64,000 nucleotides of DNA from Solibacteraceae bacterium (GTDB lineage Bacteria; Acidobacteriota; Terriglobia; Bryobacterales; Bryobacteraceae). Positions 27,878 to 40,437 of the stretch are shown here, piece after piece (positions within the stretch are counted from its first letter, which is position 1; the number at the start of each line of letters is the position of its first letter). A model generated the notes under the pieces. That model was not told the origin of the DNA, did not search any database, and saw only the letters and a list, made by a program, of their open reading frames with translations. The stretch is from contig JALSRK010000006.1 of NCBI GenBank assembly GCA_026984795.1, positions 26,585 through 90,584 of the forward strand, read 5' to 3'. The translations under genes and the position numbers were made by a program.

Positions 27878-29339
27878 TCACCGCACCAGCGCCAAGGACG
27901 CCCCCTGGTCTGCGAACTGCAGCACCAGCGTCGGAAAGATGCCCAACAGCAGCGTCGCCCCAGCCGAGAACCACAGTACGAAACTCACTCCCGGCGTCAC
28001 CGGCATGGCCTCGACCGTCCCAGCCGCAGGCTCGTGGAAGTACATCGCCACCAGCACGCGCAGGTAGTAATACGCCGCCACGGCGCTGTTCAGCAAGCCC
28101 AGGATCGTCAGCAGGTAGAGCCGCGACTCGAGCGCGGCCTTGAAGATGTAAAACTTGCCGAAGAAGCCCCCGGTGAGCGGAATGCCGATGAGCGAGAGCA
28201 GGAAGATCGTGAATAGCCCCGCCACCGCCGGCTCGCGCCGGGCCAGTCCCGCGAAGTCGCTGAGCGACAGCCGCCGCTCGCCCGCCCGCGCCACGTGCGT
28301 CACCACGGCGAAGGCCCCCACGTTCATGAAAGCGTAGGCCGCCAGGTAGAACATCACCGCGGCGGAGCCGGCGTCCGAATGCGCCGTCACGGCCACCAGC
28401 ACGTAGCCGGCATGGGCGATCGAGCTGTAGGCCAGCAAGCGTTTGATGTTGTCCTGCACCAGCGCAGCGAAGTTCCCGATCGTCATCGTCGCCAGGGCGA
28501 CGATCCACAGCAAGGGTTCCCAGGCGGCGCCGATCGGGTCGAAGGCCACCATCAGAATCCGCACCATCACGGCAAAGGCCGCCGCCTTCGGCCCCGCCGC
28601 CAGGAAAGCCGTTACCGGAGCCGGGGCGCCCTGGTAGACGTCCGCCGCCCAGATCTGGAACGGAGCCGCCGCCACTTTGAACGCCAGGCCCACCAGCATC
28701 AGCGCCGCGCTCGTCCCCACGATCACCAGCGGCGGCCGGATCTCCGGCTTGGCGATGATGTCGCCGATCTCCCGCAGGTTTGTCGTTCCAGTGGCCCCGT
28801 AGATCCAGGCGACCCCGTACAGGAAGAACGCCGTGGCAAAGGAGCCCAGCAGGAAATACTTGAGCCCGCTTTCGTTGCTCCGGGGATCATCCCGCAAATA
28901 GCCCGCCAGGATATAGCTCGCAATCGAGGAGATCTCCAGCCCGATGAAGATGACGATCAGCTCGTTGCCCACCGCCATCAGGCACTGGCCGGCGACGGAG
29001 AAGACCAGCAGGGGATAGAACTCCCCGCTTTCCGGCCGCTCCCGCTGGATATAGTGGAGCGAAAGGATCACCGTCAGGATCCCGACGGCGATCACCAGCG
29101 TCCGGAAGAAGGTGGCAAAGCCGTCCACCACGATCATGTTCCGGAACGCCGTACCGGGGTAGGCACGGGAAACCACGACGGCCCACAGTGCGACTATCAG
29201 CCCGGCCAGAGAAAAGACTCCGGTGACCCGCTTGCGGGAATCGCGCAACAGCGGTTCGAGCACCAGGCCGATCGTACCGGCCGCTACCAGTACCGCCTCC
29301 GGCAGCAGCCGCAGCAAGTCCTGCGTGGAGGGGATGAAG

Positions 29340-29350
<11 letters not shown>
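27878..29350 (-). CDS. nuoN: NADH-quinone oxidoreductase subunit N
   Basis: NuoN (490 residues) is one of the three antiporter-like proton-pumping subunits of Complex I in the inner membrane. About 14 hydrophobic helices are visible. Signature segments include YFLLGSFATAFFLYGVAWIYG and LLAYSSIAHAGYVLVAV with the conserved lysine-bearing DNIKRLLAYSS motif. Its start overlaps nuoM by 11 bp. It closes the recognised nuo series. Confidence 0.95.
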
Positions 29351-30889
<1,539 letters not shown>

Positions 30890-30893
<4 letters not shown>

Positions 30894-32743
30894 CGGAGCC
30901 CTCCCGCCAGACCCATGCCGATGATGGCGAACACCGACCCCAGCAACACCCACGTGGCGTAACTCCGGATGTTGCCCGACTGGAGCAGCCGTACGAGCCG
31001 GCCCGCGTCCCGCGCCCGGCCGCCGATCCCGTTCACGATCCCGTCGATCACGCCCGCATCCATCACCCGCCAGAGCAGCGTCCGCGAGCCGCCTACCACG
31101 GGCCGCACCACCGCGGCCCAATAGATCTCGTCCACGAAGTATTTGTTGTAGACCAACCGGTACAGTCCCCCCAGCGACGCCGCCACCCGGTCCGCCAGCC
31201 CGGGACGCAGCACGTAGAACCACGCCGCCACCCCGATGCCCGCCAGCCCCAGCGCCACCGAAACGAAAACCAGCGCGCTCTCATGCTGGCCCTCCATCGC
31301 TGGAAACACCGGATCGAGGAAGTGCGGCACCGGGAGGAACCCCCCGCCGAGCGAGAGCGCAGCCAGCACGATCAGCGGGATCGTCATCGACGGCGGCGAC
31401 TCGTGCGGGCGCCCCTCGCCCCGGTACTCGCCGAAAAAGCATAGGAAGATCGCCCGGAACACGTAGAAAGCGGTGATGCCCGCCGTCAGCGCCCCGATCC
31501 AGTACATCCACGGATGATGGTGATGCGCCGCGAGCAGGATCTCGTCCTTGCTGAAGAAGCCCGAGAACGGCGGCACCCCGGCGATCGCCACCCCCGCACA
31601 CACGAGCGTCACGAAAGTGATGGGCGTGTGCTTGCGCAGCCCACCCATTTTCCTCAGGTCCTGCTCGCCCGAAAGCGCGTGGATCACGCTGCCCGACCCG
31701 AGGAACAGCAGGGCTTTGAAGAAGGCGTGCGTGACCAGGTGGAAGATGCCTGCCCCGAAAGCCCCCACGCCCACGCCCAGAATCATGTAGCCGAGCTGCG
31801 AGACGGTCGAATAGGCGAAGACCTTCTTGATGTCGAACTGCGTCATGCCGATGGTCGCCGCCACCAGCGCCGTCAGCAGTCCGATGGTCGCCACCACGTC
31901 CATCGCCAGGGGCGCGTGGGTGAACAGCGGCCAGGAGCGGGCGATCATGTAGACGCCGGCGGTTACCATCGTCGCCGCGTGGATCAGGGCCGAGACCGGC
32001 GTCGGACCCTCCATGGCGTCCGGCAACCAGACGTAGAGCGGGATCTGCGCGCTCTTGCCCGTCGCCCCGACGAACAGCAGCAGGCAGATCGCCGTCACCA
32101 CTCCCGCGGCCGCCTCCACCGGCATTTTCTCCACCGCCGGAAAGACCTTGGCGAAGTCCAGACTGCCGAACGTCACCACCATCAGGAACATGGCCAAAGA
32201 AAAGCCGAAGTCCCCGATGCGGTTCACAATGAACGCCTTGTTGCCGGCTGTCGTCGCGCTCCGCCGCAGGAAGTAGAAACCGATCAGCAGATAGCTGCAT
32301 AGGCCCACGCCCTCCCAGCCGACGAACAGCAGCAGGAAGTTGTTCGCCAGCACCAACGTGAGCATGAAGAACATGAAAAGGTTCAGGAAGGCAAAGAATC
32401 GGTAGTAGCCGCCCTCGTGCGCCATGTAGCCGACCGAATAGATGTGGATCACCAGGCCGACGCCGGTCACCACCAGCAGCATCACCGCCGTGAGCCGGTC
32501 CACGGCGAACTCCAGCGCGAACTCCAGGCTGCCGCTGGCGATCCACGTTCCATATCGCTCCACGTGAGCGGTCTCGAGGGGCATCAACGCGCTCAGGGTC
32601 TTCAGCACCCAAAGAAACGAGAGCGCCACCGTGCCGATGGCGACCGTGTGCACGACGGCCTTCGACACCCGGCGGCCCAGGACTCCGTTCACCACGAACC
32701 CCGCCAAAGGAAGCGCCGGAATCAGCCACAGCTGTTCCATCAT
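30890..32743 (-). CDS. nuoL: NADH-quinone oxidoreductase subunit L
   Basis: NuoL (617 residues) is the distal antiporter-like subunit with the long lateral helix. Recognisable parts are LFVGWEGVGLCSYLLIGFYF, IPLYVWLPDAMEGPTPVSAL and KKVFAYSTVSQLGYMILGVG. I prefer ATG 32743 (MMEQLWLIPALPLAGF) since GGTGGA lies at a suitable distance; a GTG at 32755 would add four residues. It follows nuoK by 70 bp. Confidence 0.96.
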
Positions 32744-32813
32744 CGTGAGATCCACCCCCGCCGCGGCCCCTCGGCCTCGGCTCTCGCACCGCCTGCTGTC
32801 GCCGCTCTTCGCA

Positions 32814-33122
32814 TCAGTACTTCAATGAGTCGATTTCGTCCACGGCCAGCGTCTTCCGGGTGCGGAAAACCGCCAGGATGATCGCCAGCCCCACCGCCGC
32901 TTCGGCGGCCGCCACCACCATCACGAAAAAGGTGAAGATCTGCCCGTCCACCCGGCCGAACTTGTAGGAGAAGGCGACGAAGCTCAGGTTCACCGCATTC
33001 AGCATCAGCTCGATCGACATGAACATCGTGATCAGGTTGCGCCGGAACAAGAACCCGGCGATGCCGAGCGCGAACAGAATCGCGCTCAGGATCAGGTACC
33101 AGGCCAAAGGCACTCCCGCCAT
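32814..33122 (-). CDS. nuoK: NADH-quinone oxidoreductase subunit K
   Basis: NuoK is a small three-helix membrane subunit of Complex I; 102 residues is the standard length. The family core [20 protein letters not shown] is present, with the conserved glutamates of helices 2 and 3 (SIELML and AAAEAAVGL). The start lies directly next to the nuoJ stop (1-bp gap). Confidence 0.95.
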   Translation of the reverse strand: MAGVPLAWYLILSAILFALGIAGFLFRRNLITMFMSIELMLNAVNLSFVAFSYKFGRVDGQIFTFFVMVVAAAEAAVGLAIILAVFRTRKTLAVDEIDSLKY

Positions 33123-33123
33123 C

Positions 33124-33624
33124 TCAGTCGATCTCCTTTCCCCCCAGCACCACCGCGCCGAGGATCGCCACCAGGATCAGCACCGAGACGATCTCGAACG
33201 GCAGCAGGTATTCGGTGAACAGCGCCCCGCCGACGTCTCGCGGCCCGCCCCCGGTGAACGATCCGAACACCACCGTCTCCTTTACCGGTATCCAGCCGCG
33301 GATCAGGAAGCTCACGACTCCCAGCAGCACCACCAGCAACGGGATGCCCAGCAGCCGCACCGGCCACGACTTGCCGCCCGGCGGCTCGACGCCCGCGTTC
33401 AGCAGCATGATGACGAACAGAAACAGCACCATCACCGCGCCGGCGTAGACCAGCACCTGCGTGGCGGCGATGAACTCGGCCCCCAGCAGCAGGTAGAGCA
33501 CCGCCAGCGAGCCCATCACCCCGATCAGCGAGATGGCGCTGTGGATCGGGTGCCGCTGCGACACCACGATCACCCCGCAACCCACCGCGATGGCGGCGAA
33601 GATCAAGAACAAGAACGTGTCCAT
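33124..33624 (-). CDS. nuoJ: NADH-quinone oxidoreductase subunit J
   Basis: NuoJ (166 residues) is a five-helix membrane subunit. The family segments [20 protein letters not shown] and [20 protein letters not shown] are clear. It lies 4 bp after nuoH and 1 bp before nuoK. No nuoI lies between nuoH and nuoJ, where it is found in most operons. Confidence 0.95.
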   Translation of the reverse strand: MDTFLFLIFAAIAVGCGVIVVSQRHPIHSAISLIGVMGSLAVLYLLLGAEFIAATQVLVYAGAVMVLFLFVIMLLNAGVEPPGGKSWPVRLLGIPLLVVLLGVVSFLIRGWIPVKETVVFGSFTGGGPRDVGGALFTEYLLPFEIVSVLILVAILGAVVLGGKEID

Positions 33625-33628
33625 CGTC

Positions 33629-34819
33629 TTATCCGAACAGTGCCACCAGCAGGGCCGTAGCGAACAGGTTCACCACCGCCACTGGGAACAGGAACTTCCA
33701 GCCGAAACGCATCAACTGGTCGTACCGGAAGCGCGGCAGCGTCCCGCGCACCCAGATGAACAGGAACAGCAGCGCGCCGGTCTTGGCCAGGAACCAGAAC
33801 AGCGGCAGCAGCCAGCTCTGGACCGCCGGCAGCAGGAACACCCCAGCCAGAACCAGGAAGACCACGCCCACTACCGGCAGCGTGCGCCGGTCCCGCGGCC
33901 GCAGCGGGTGGAAGCCGTGATAAAGAGCCAAAGCCCCGGCCAGACCCAGCACGGCGGTCGGCACCAACCGCGACCCGTATTCCGCCGGAAACGGCGCCAT
34001 CCAGCCGCCGAGAAACACCGTCGTCGCCACCGCCGTGATCGTCACCATGTTGGCGTACTCGGCCATGAAGAACGAGGCGAACTTCATGCTGCTGTACTCG
34101 GTGTGGAAGCCCGCCACCAGCTCGTTCTCGGCCTCCGGCAGGTCGAACGGGAGCCGGTTCGTCTCGGCGAAGGCCGCGATCAGGAAGATCAGGAACCCGA
34201 TCACCTGGGGAGCCGGCATCTGGAACACGGCCCACTTCGGGATCATGCCGAACCAGTAGCCCGATTGCGCGTAAACGATCTCCCGCAAGCTCAGCGTCCC
34301 GGCCATCAACAGCGGAGCCGCCAGCGCCAGCCCCAGCGGCAACTCGTAGCTGATCATCTGCGCCGCGCTGCGCAGGCTCCCCAGCAGCGAGTACTTGTTG
34401 TTCGACGCCCAGCCCCCCAACGCGATGCCGTAAACGCTCACCGAGCTGATTGCCAGCAGGAACAGAATGCCGATGTTCAGGTCCGTGAGCTGCATCCAGG
34501 TACGCGTGCCGCCGATCTCGATCTCGGGCCCGAAGGGAATCACGGCAATCGATATCAGCGCCAGCGAAACCGCCAGGAACGGCGCCAGCATGTAGAAGAA
34601 CTTGTTGACGTGAGCCGGGATCAGGTCCTCTTTCGTCAGCAGCTTGATGACGTCGGCCAGCGGCTGCAGCAGCCCGTGCGGACCCACCCGGTACGGGCCC
34701 ATGCGGATCTGAATGTGGGCGATCACCTTGCGCTCGATCCACTGCAGGTAGGCCAGCGTCGTCAGCAGGGCGGCGGCCACCACCGCGGTCTTGAGCACCG
34801 TCAGCAAATAAAAGTTCAT
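33629..34819 (-). CDS. nuoH: NADH-quinone oxidoreductase subunit H
   Basis: NuoH (396 residues) forms the quinone chamber with NuoB and NuoD. Signature segments: MGPYRVGPHGLLQPLADVIK, the ALGGWASNNKYSLLGSLRSA loop, and FAETNRLPFDLPEAENELVA. Eight or more membrane helices are visible. The gene lies 22 bp after nuoG. Confidence 0.96.
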   Translation of the reverse strand: MNFYLLTVLKTAVVAAALLTTLAYLQWIERKVIAHIQIRMGPYRVGPHGLLQPLADVIKLLTKEDLIPAHVNKFFYMLAPFLAVSLALISIAVIPFGPEIEIGGTRTWMQLTDLNIGILFLLAISSVSVYGIALGGWASNNKYSLLGSLRSAAQMISYELPLGLALAAPLLMAGTLSLREIVYAQSGYWFGMIPKWAVFQMPAPQVIGFLIFLIAAFAETNRLPFDLPEAENELVAGFHTEYSSMKFASFFMAEYANMVTITAVATTVFLGGWMAPFPAEYGSRLVPTAVLGLAGALALYHGFHPLRPRDRRTLPVVGVVFLVLAGVFLLPAVQSWLLPLFWFLAKTGALLFLFIWVRGTLPRFRYDQLMRFGWKFLFPVAVVNLFATALLVALFG

Positions 34820-34841
34820 CGCAACACGAGCAGCGTCGGAA

Positions 34842-36938
34842 CTACGTCAGTTTCGTCCGTTTCTCCTGGAACAAGCCGCCGGGAGCTTCGCGAATCACGT
34901 TCAAGATTTTCGAATACCGGCTCACGGAGCCGGAAGTGAACAGCGTATCACCCGAGGGCTCCACCAGCGCCGCGTCTTCTTCGGTCACGCCATCCACCTT
35001 AGGGGGCGACGTGGGCGCCGCGCCCCCGGTCATCAGCACCGGCTCGGCCACCTGATAACCCGGCACGTTCCCGCGGATCTCGGCCCAAACCGACTTCGCA
35101 TCCAGCGGCCCCAAGTCTACGCCCATCTCGGCCGCCAGCAGGGCGAAGATCTCCAGATCCGGTTTCGGGCCCATCACCGTGAGCGCCCGGCTCAGCCGCT
35201 GCACTTCGCCGCAGGTGTTCGTCACCGTACCGGTCTTCTCATAGGCCGAGGCCGCCGGCAGCACCACGTCGGCGAGCTGGGCGGTCTCGGTGAGGAACAG
35301 ATCCTGCACCACCACGAAGGCGTTCGAGTTGAGCTTTCGCCGCCGCAAGGGGTTCGCCCCGACCACCCAGAGGGCCTCGAGGCGGCCGCCTTCCAGCATC
35401 TCGGCCAGGCCCATGCCGCGCTCCGGAGCCGGTTGATACCCGGGCAGGAACCCGGGCAGCAGGCCCATGTCCGCCGCCCCGCGGGAGTTGGCATAGTCGG
35501 CCAGGCAGATGTACTTGACGGGAATTCCGAGCCCGTCGCCGAAGGCAACCAGCCGCCGCAGGGCTTCGCCGCGCACTGAGCCGCCGAACAGCACCAGCAG
35601 ATCCTCGCACTTCTTCAGCTCCTCGCCCAGGCTCTCGGCGGCAGCCGGCTCCTCGCCCAACTTGGCCCGCACCACCCGCGCGGCGTACTGCTCTTCCCGC
35701 ACCGGCCCCGGGGCCACCACGAAGGCCTTCGCCCCATGGTGCCGCCAGTTGGCGCGCGCCTGGAAGGCGAGCAGCGGGTGCTGCTGCGCCAGGTCCACGC
35801 CGGCGATCAGCAGCGCCTTGGCGGTATAGACGTCCTCAGTGCGGCCCAGAAGCTCGGTCCGGCCGCCCACCGCGGCGAGGAAGCTCAGAATGTCCGCCGT
35901 GCGGTGGTGATCGATGTGCGGCGTCCCCAGCGCCTCGCGGGCGAAGCGCTGGAGCACATAGTTCTCCTCGTTCGTCGTCCGGTTTGAGCCGACGACGCCG
36001 ATCCTGGCTCCTCTCTCCTTCAGCTCCCGGAAACGGCCGGCCACCGTCTCCAGCGCCTCCTTCCAGGTTGCCTCCACGAGCTTGCCGTTGCGCTTCACCA
36101 GCGGCTTGCGCAACCGGTCGCCATGGGAGACGAAGTCGAAGGCGTAGCGGCCTTTGATGCAGAGGAACTCGCCGTTGATGCCCGAACGGTCGCGGTTGTT
36201 GCCGCGGATGATCTCGTTCTCCCGCACGCCGAGGGTCGTCTTGCAGCCGTCGCCGCAATGGGTGCAGATGGTCCCGACGTGCTTCATCTCCCAGGGCCGG
36301 GTGTGGTAGCGGTAGATGCCGCTGGTGAGCGCTCCGACGGGGCAGATGTCGATGCAGGCGCCGCACTCGTCGCATTCAAGGTGATCGCCGCTGTTTGGCG
36401 CGATCTCGCTCACCGCGCCCCGCTGGATCACCCCCAGGGCCTTCACCCCAAGGCCCTCGTCGCAGATCCGCACGCAGCGGTAACAAAGGATGCACCGCGG
36501 CGCGTCATAGAAGACCACCGGAGAGAACTGCTTCTCCTCGACGTGGTGCTTGATCTCGGTGAAGCGGCCCTCGCCGGCCCCGTAACGGAAGACGGCGTCC
36601 TGCAGCTCGCACTCGCCGCCTTTGTCGCAGACCGGGCAATCCAGCGGGTGGTTCGTCAGCAGGAATTCGAGCATCGCCTTGCGCGAGGCCACCACCTTCG
36701 GGCTTTCGGTGTGCACCACCATCCCCTCGCGCACCGGCAGCGTGCACGAGGCCATCAGCTTCGGGACCCCTTCCACCTCCACCAGGCACATCCGGCAAGC
36801 CGCCTGCAGCGCCAGCCCGTCGTAGTAGCAGAACGCGGGGATGTCGATGCCGGCGCTCTTGGCCGCATTGATCACCAGCGTCCCCGCCGGGGCCTTCACC
36901 GTCTTGCCGTCGATGGTGAGCGTCACCAGGTCCGCCAT
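34842..36938 (-). CDS. nuoG: NADH-quinone oxidoreductase subunit G
   Basis: NuoG (698 residues) is the large iron-sulfur subunit of the peripheral arm. N-terminal 2Fe-2S ligands are in FCYYDGLALQAACRMCLVEV (about 37-56). Further clusters are signalled by CPVCDKGGECELQD, CILCYRCVRICDEG and CDECGACIDICPVGAL. A CTHCGDGC motif opens the molybdopterin-oxidoreductase-like domain (about 220-650). ATG 36938 (MADLVTLTIDGK) overlaps the nuoF stop by one base. Confidence 0.95.
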   Translation of the reverse strand: MADLVTLTIDGKTVKAPAGTLVINAAKSAGIDIPAFCYYDGLALQAACRMCLVEVEGVPKLMASCTLPVREGMVVHTESPKVVASRKAMLEFLLTNHPLDCPVCDKGGECELQDAVFRYGAGEGRFTEIKHHVEEKQFSPVVFYDAPRCILCYRCVRICDEGLGVKALGVIQRGAVSEIAPNSGDHLECDECGACIDICPVGALTSGIYRYHTRPWEMKHVGTICTHCGDGCKTTLGVRENEIIRGNNRDRSGINGEFLCIKGRYAFDFVSHGDRLRKPLVKRNGKLVEATWKEALETVAGRFRELKERGARIGVVGSNRTTNEENYVLQRFAREALGTPHIDHHRTADILSFLAAVGGRTELLGRTEDVYTAKALLIAGVDLAQQHPLLAFQARANWRHHGAKAFVVAPGPVREEQYAARVVRAKLGEEPAAAESLGEELKKCEDLLVLFGGSVRGEALRRLVAFGDGLGIPVKYICLADYANSRGAADMGLLPGFLPGYQPAPERGMGLAEMLEGGRLEALWVVGANPLRRRKLNSNAFVVVQDLFLTETAQLADVVLPAASAYEKTGTVTNTCGEVQRLSRALTVMGPKPDLEIFALLAAEMGVDLGPLDAKSVWAEIRGNVPGYQVAEPVLMTGGAAPTSPPKVDGVTEEDAALVEPSGDTLFTSGSVSRYSKILNVIREAPGGLFQEKRTKLT

Positions 36939-38242
36939 CACAACACCACCAGGTCGCTTTCGGCCGCCTCGGAAGCCTTGCGCAGCCGCTCCTCGAACTC
37001 TTCGCGGAACTTCTTCACGTAAGAGATGGTCGGCATCGCCGCCGCGTCGCCCAGGGGGCAGAAGGTATGGCCGAGCATGTTCTCGGCCAGCTCGCCGATC
37101 AGGTCGATGTCGCTCGGCTTGCCCTCGCCGGCGTCCACCCGCGCCAGCAGCTTCTTCAGCCACAACGTGCCCTCGCGGCACGGCACGCACCAGCCGCAGC
37201 TCTCATGGGCGTAGAAGGCCATCAGGCGCAGCGCGACCTTCACTATGTCGGTGGTCTCGTCCATGACGACGACGCCGCCGGAGCCCAGCATGCTGCCGGC
37301 CTTGGCCACCGAGTCGAAGTCCATCGCCACGTCGCATTCCTCGGCCTTCAGCACCGGGCACGAGGAGCCGCCGGGGATCACCGCCTTCAGCTTCTTGCCG
37401 CCGCGGACGCCGCCGCCGACCTCCTCGATCATCCGCAGCAGGTTGAAGCCCATCGGCAGCTCGTAGACGCCCGGCTTGTTGATGTGGCCCGACAGGCAGA
37501 ACAGGCGCGTGCCGCCGTTGCGCGGCGTGCCCAGCTCGGCGTAGGCTCTCGCACCCATGCGGAAGATCGCCGGCACGTTGCAGAAGGTCTCCACGTTGTT
37601 GAGCACCGTGGGGCACTGGAACGCGCCCGAGACGGCCGGAAACGGCGGCCGGATCCGCGGCTGGCCCCGCTTGCCCTCGAGCGACTCGAGCAGCGCCGAC
37701 TCCTCGCCGCACTCGTAAGAGCCGGCCCCCGTGTGCGTCGAGACGTCGAAGTCCAGCCCGCTGCCCAGAATATTCTTGCCCAGGTAGCCCTTCCGGTACT
37801 GCTCCTCGATGGCCCGGTCCATGATCTCGATCAGGTACCGGTATTCGCCGCGGATATAGATGTAGCCGCGCCTGGCGCCCACCGCCAGCGCCGCGATGGC
37901 CATGCCTTCGAGCAATTGATGGGGATCGTTCTCCATCAGCACCCGGTCCTTGCAGGTGCCCGGCTCGCCCTCGTCGGCGTTGACCACGATGTACTTCGGC
38001 TTGTCGGAGTCCCGCGGCACGAAACCCCACTTCATGCCCGTCGGGAAGCCCGCTCCCCCGCGCCCTCGGAGGTTGGAGGCCTTCACCTCCTCGATGATCT
38101 CCTCCGGCGACATCTCCATCGCCTTGCGGAAACCTTCGTAGCCTTCGGTCGCCAGGTAGGTGTCGAGCGACTGGGAGTTCTCCAGCCCGAAACGCCTGGT
38201 AAGGACCTTGACCTCCAGCTCGCTCGGTTCGTTGTAAAGCAT
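36938..38242 (-). CDS. nuoF: NADH-quinone oxidoreductase subunit F
   Basis: NuoF (434 residues) binds NADH, FMN and the N3 4Fe-4S cluster. Visible are the glycine-rich loop LRGRGGAGFPTGMKWGF, the FMN region VNADEGEPGTCKDR, and cluster ligands ESCGWCVPCREGT with the distal cysteine in HTFCPLGDAA. It lies 4 bp after nuoE and overlaps nuoG by one base. Confidence 0.96.
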   Translation of the reverse strand: MLYNEPSELEVKVLTRRFGLENSQSLDTYLATEGYEGFRKAMEMSPEEIIEEVKASNLRGRGGAGFPTGMKWGFVPRDSDKPKYIVVNADEGEPGTCKDRVLMENDPHQLLEGMAIAALAVGARRGYIYIRGEYRYLIEIMDRAIEEQYRKGYLGKNILGSGLDFDVSTHTGAGSYECGEESALLESLEGKRGQPRIRPPFPAVSGAFQCPTVLNNVETFCNVPAIFRMGARAYAELGTPRNGGTRLFCLSGHINKPGVYELPMGFNLLRMIEEVGGGVRGGKKLKAVIPGGSSCPVLKAEECDVAMDFDSVAKAGSMLGSGGVVVMDETTDIVKVALRLMAFYAHESCGWCVPCREGTLWLKKLLARVDAGEGKPSDIDLIGELAENMLGHTFCPLGDAAAMPTISYVKKFREEFEERLRKASEAAESDLVVL

Positions 38243-38246
38243 GCGC

Positions 38247-38729
38247 CTACTGCACCTTCCGCAAATCCTCGATCAGCTTGTCCAGCTTCTCCGGCGTCAC
38301 GTGGTGGTGATAGTCGTAGTTGACCTGCAAAGCCGGCCCCCACGAACAGGCCCCGATGCACTCGACCTCTTCGAGCGAGAACTGCCCATCCGGAGTCACC
38401 CCGCCGGCCTCGATCCCCAGCTTCTGCTTGGCCTGCTCGAAGAGCCGGTCCGCCCCCAGCAGCAGGCAACTGATGTTGGTGCAGATCTGGATGTGGTGCT
38501 TGCCCCGGGGCTTGGTGGTGAGCATGCTGTAGTAGCTGACCACCTCCTCGACCTCGAGCAACGAGAGGCTCAGCCGCCGGGCGATCTCTTCCACCACCTC
38601 GCGGGTGAGCGAGCCCACCTCGTCCTGGGCGAACAGCAGCATCGGGATGAGCGCCGCCCGCTCCCGGCCCTCGGGGTAGTTCTTCACGAGTTTTTCGAAC
38701 TTGGCTTCCAATTCCGGGGAAAACGTCAT
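38247..38729 (-). CDS. nuoE: NADH-quinone oxidoreductase subunit E
   Basis: NuoE (160 residues) is the thioredoxin-like subunit carrying the N1a 2Fe-2S cluster. Ligands are in QICTNISCLLLGA (C-x4-C) and ECIGACSWGPALQV (C-x3-C). It sits 3 bp after nuoD, directly before its partner nuoF. Confidence 0.95.
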   Translation of the reverse strand: MTFSPELEAKFEKLVKNYPEGRERAALIPMLLFAQDEVGSLTREVVEEIARRLSLSLLEVEEVVSYYSMLTTKPRGKHHIQICTNISCLLLGADRLFEQAKQKLGIEAGGVTPDGQFSLEEVECIGACSWGPALQVNYDYHHHVTPEKLDKLIEDLRKVQ

Positions 38730-38732
38730 CGG

Positions 38733-39944
38733 TTACCGGTCCACATCGCCGAGAACAAAGTCCAGACTCCCCATCGAGGCGATCACGTCGGCCACCAGCC
38801 CGCCCTCGATCATCGCCGGCAGCGCCTGCAGGTTGCCGAAGCTGGGGGTCCGCATGAAGACCCGGTACGGTTTGGACGTCCCGTCGCTCACCACGTAGTA
38901 GCCCAGCTCTCCCCGCGGCGACTCCACCGCCTGGTAGACCTCGCCTTCCGGAACCTGGAAACCCTCGGTGACGATCTTGAAGTGGTAGATGAGGGCCTCC
39001 ATCTGGGTCTTCATCTTCTCGCGCTCGGGCAGCACCACATGCGGGGCGTCGGCCTTCCACGGCCCCTCGGGCATCCCGTCGAGCGCCTGCTCGACGATCC
39101 GGGCGCTCTGGCGCATCTCCTGGACGCGCACCTGATAGCGGGCGTAGACGTCGCCGTCGGTCCGGGTGGGCACGTCGAAGTCGAACTGCTCGTAGCTCGA
39201 ATACGGCTCCGCCTTCCGGATGTCCCAATCGAGACCGGCGGCCCGCAGCAACGGCCCCGTCACGCCCAGCTCGATCAACTTCTCGAGCGGCACGTGACCG
39301 ATGCCCTTGGTCCGCTGCAACCAGATCGGGTTGTTCGTGAGCAGGTTTTCGTACTCGTCCACCTTGCTCGGGAAGGCGCGGATGAACTTCCGCACCATCG
39401 CCTCCCATCCCCGCGGCGGCTCCAGAGCCAGCCCGCCGATGCGGATGTAGCTGGTCATCATCCGCTGGCCGCTGAACATCTCGAAGATCCGCAGCAGATC
39501 CTCGCGCTCGCGGAAACAGTAGAGGAACACCGTCATCGCGCCGATGTCCAGCGCCTGCGTGCCCAGCCAGACCAGGTGGCTGTTGATGCGGGTCAACTCG
39601 GCCAGCAGCACCCGCATCCACTGGACCTTCGGCGGCATCTCCAGCCCCAGCAGCTTCTCCACCGCCAGGGCGTAGCACAAGTTGTTGGAAAGGTTCGCCA
39701 GGTAATCGACTCGATCCGTGAGCGTGACCGCCTGCTGGTAGGTCAGCGCTTCGCATTGCTTCTCGATGCCGGTATGCAGAAAGCCGATGTCCGGCTCCGC
39801 CGCGCAGATGTTCTCGCCCTCGAGTTCGAGAATGACGCGCAGAACACCGTGCGTGGACGGGTGCTGCGGCCCCATGTTCAGGACCATCAGCCGGCGGGCC
39901 GTTTCGTTCCGCTCCGCCGCCGCGCCAGCGCCTTCCTCGTTCAT
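38733..39944 (-). CDS. nuoD: NADH-quinone oxidoreductase subunit D
   Basis: NuoD (403 residues) is the 49-kDa quinone-site subunit. Family motifs are MGPQHPSTHGVLRVILELEG, GFLHTGIEKQ and SPRGELGYYVVSDGTSKPYR, and it ends with FVLGDVDR. It lies 4 bp after nuoC. A proline/alanine-rich N-terminal extension (first ~15 residues) precedes the conserved start. Confidence 0.96.
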   Translation of the reverse strand: MNEEGAGAAAERNETARRLMVLNMGPQHPSTHGVLRVILELEGENICAAEPDIGFLHTGIEKQCEALTYQQAVTLTDRVDYLANLSNNLCYALAVEKLLGLEMPPKVQWMRVLLAELTRINSHLVWLGTQALDIGAMTVFLYCFREREDLLRIFEMFSGQRMMTSYIRIGGLALEPPRGWEAMVRKFIRAFPSKVDEYENLLTNNPIWLQRTKGIGHVPLEKLIELGVTGPLLRAAGLDWDIRKAEPYSSYEQFDFDVPTRTDGDVYARYQVRVQEMRQSARIVEQALDGMPEGPWKADAPHVVLPEREKMKTQMEALIYHFKIVTEGFQVPEGEVYQAVESPRGELGYYVVSDGTSKPYRVFMRTPSFGNLQALPAMIEGGLVADVIASMGSLDFVLGDVDR

Positions 39945-39948
39945 CGCT

Positions 39949-40437
39949 TCACTCGTCCTTGTAGCTGTACTTGTAGCCGTGCACCGGGTAGTCCTTGCGC
40001 AGCGGATGGCCCTCCCAGTCAGCCGGCAGCAGCAGTCGCTCCATCTTCGGGTGGCCGCGGAACCGGATCCCGAACAGGTCGAAGACCTCGCGCTCGTACC
40101 AGTTCGCTCCCGGCCAGAGGCTGGTCAGCGAGTCGATCTCCGGCTCCTCGCCGCCTACCCGGCACTTCAGCCGCACCCGCCGGTTGCGGCGGATCGAATG
40201 GAGGTGATAGACCACCTCGAAGCGCGGCTCCATCGGATACCAGTCCACCGCCGTCACCGCGCAGAGCCGCTCGAACCCCTGTTCGGCCTTCAACAGGCTG
40301 CAGACGTCCCGGATCTTCTCCGGCCGGATCCACAGCGTCGTCTCGCCGCGATCGAACCTGGCCTCCTCGATCGCCTCCGGATCCGCGTTCTCAATGGCGA
40401 CGGCGTCGGGGTTCTCGGCGACCGCCTCAGGCAGCAT
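39949..40437 (-). CDS. nuoC: NADH-quinone oxidoreductase subunit C
   Basis: NuoC (162 residues) is the 30-kDa peripheral subunit. Recognisable segments are [20 protein letters not shown] and [14 protein letters not shown]. It is not a NuoCD fusion, since nuoD is separate. It overlaps nuoA by 11 bp, leaving no room for nuoB, which usually sits between A and C. Confidence 0.94.
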   Translation of the reverse strand: MLPEAVAENPDAVAIENADPEAIEEARFDRGETTLWIRPEKIRDVCSLLKAEQGFERLCAVTAVDWYPMEPRFEVVYHLHSIRRNRRVRLKCRVGGEEPEIDSLTSLWPGANWYEREVFDLFGIRFRGHPKMERLLLPADWEGHPLRKDYPVHGYKYSYKDE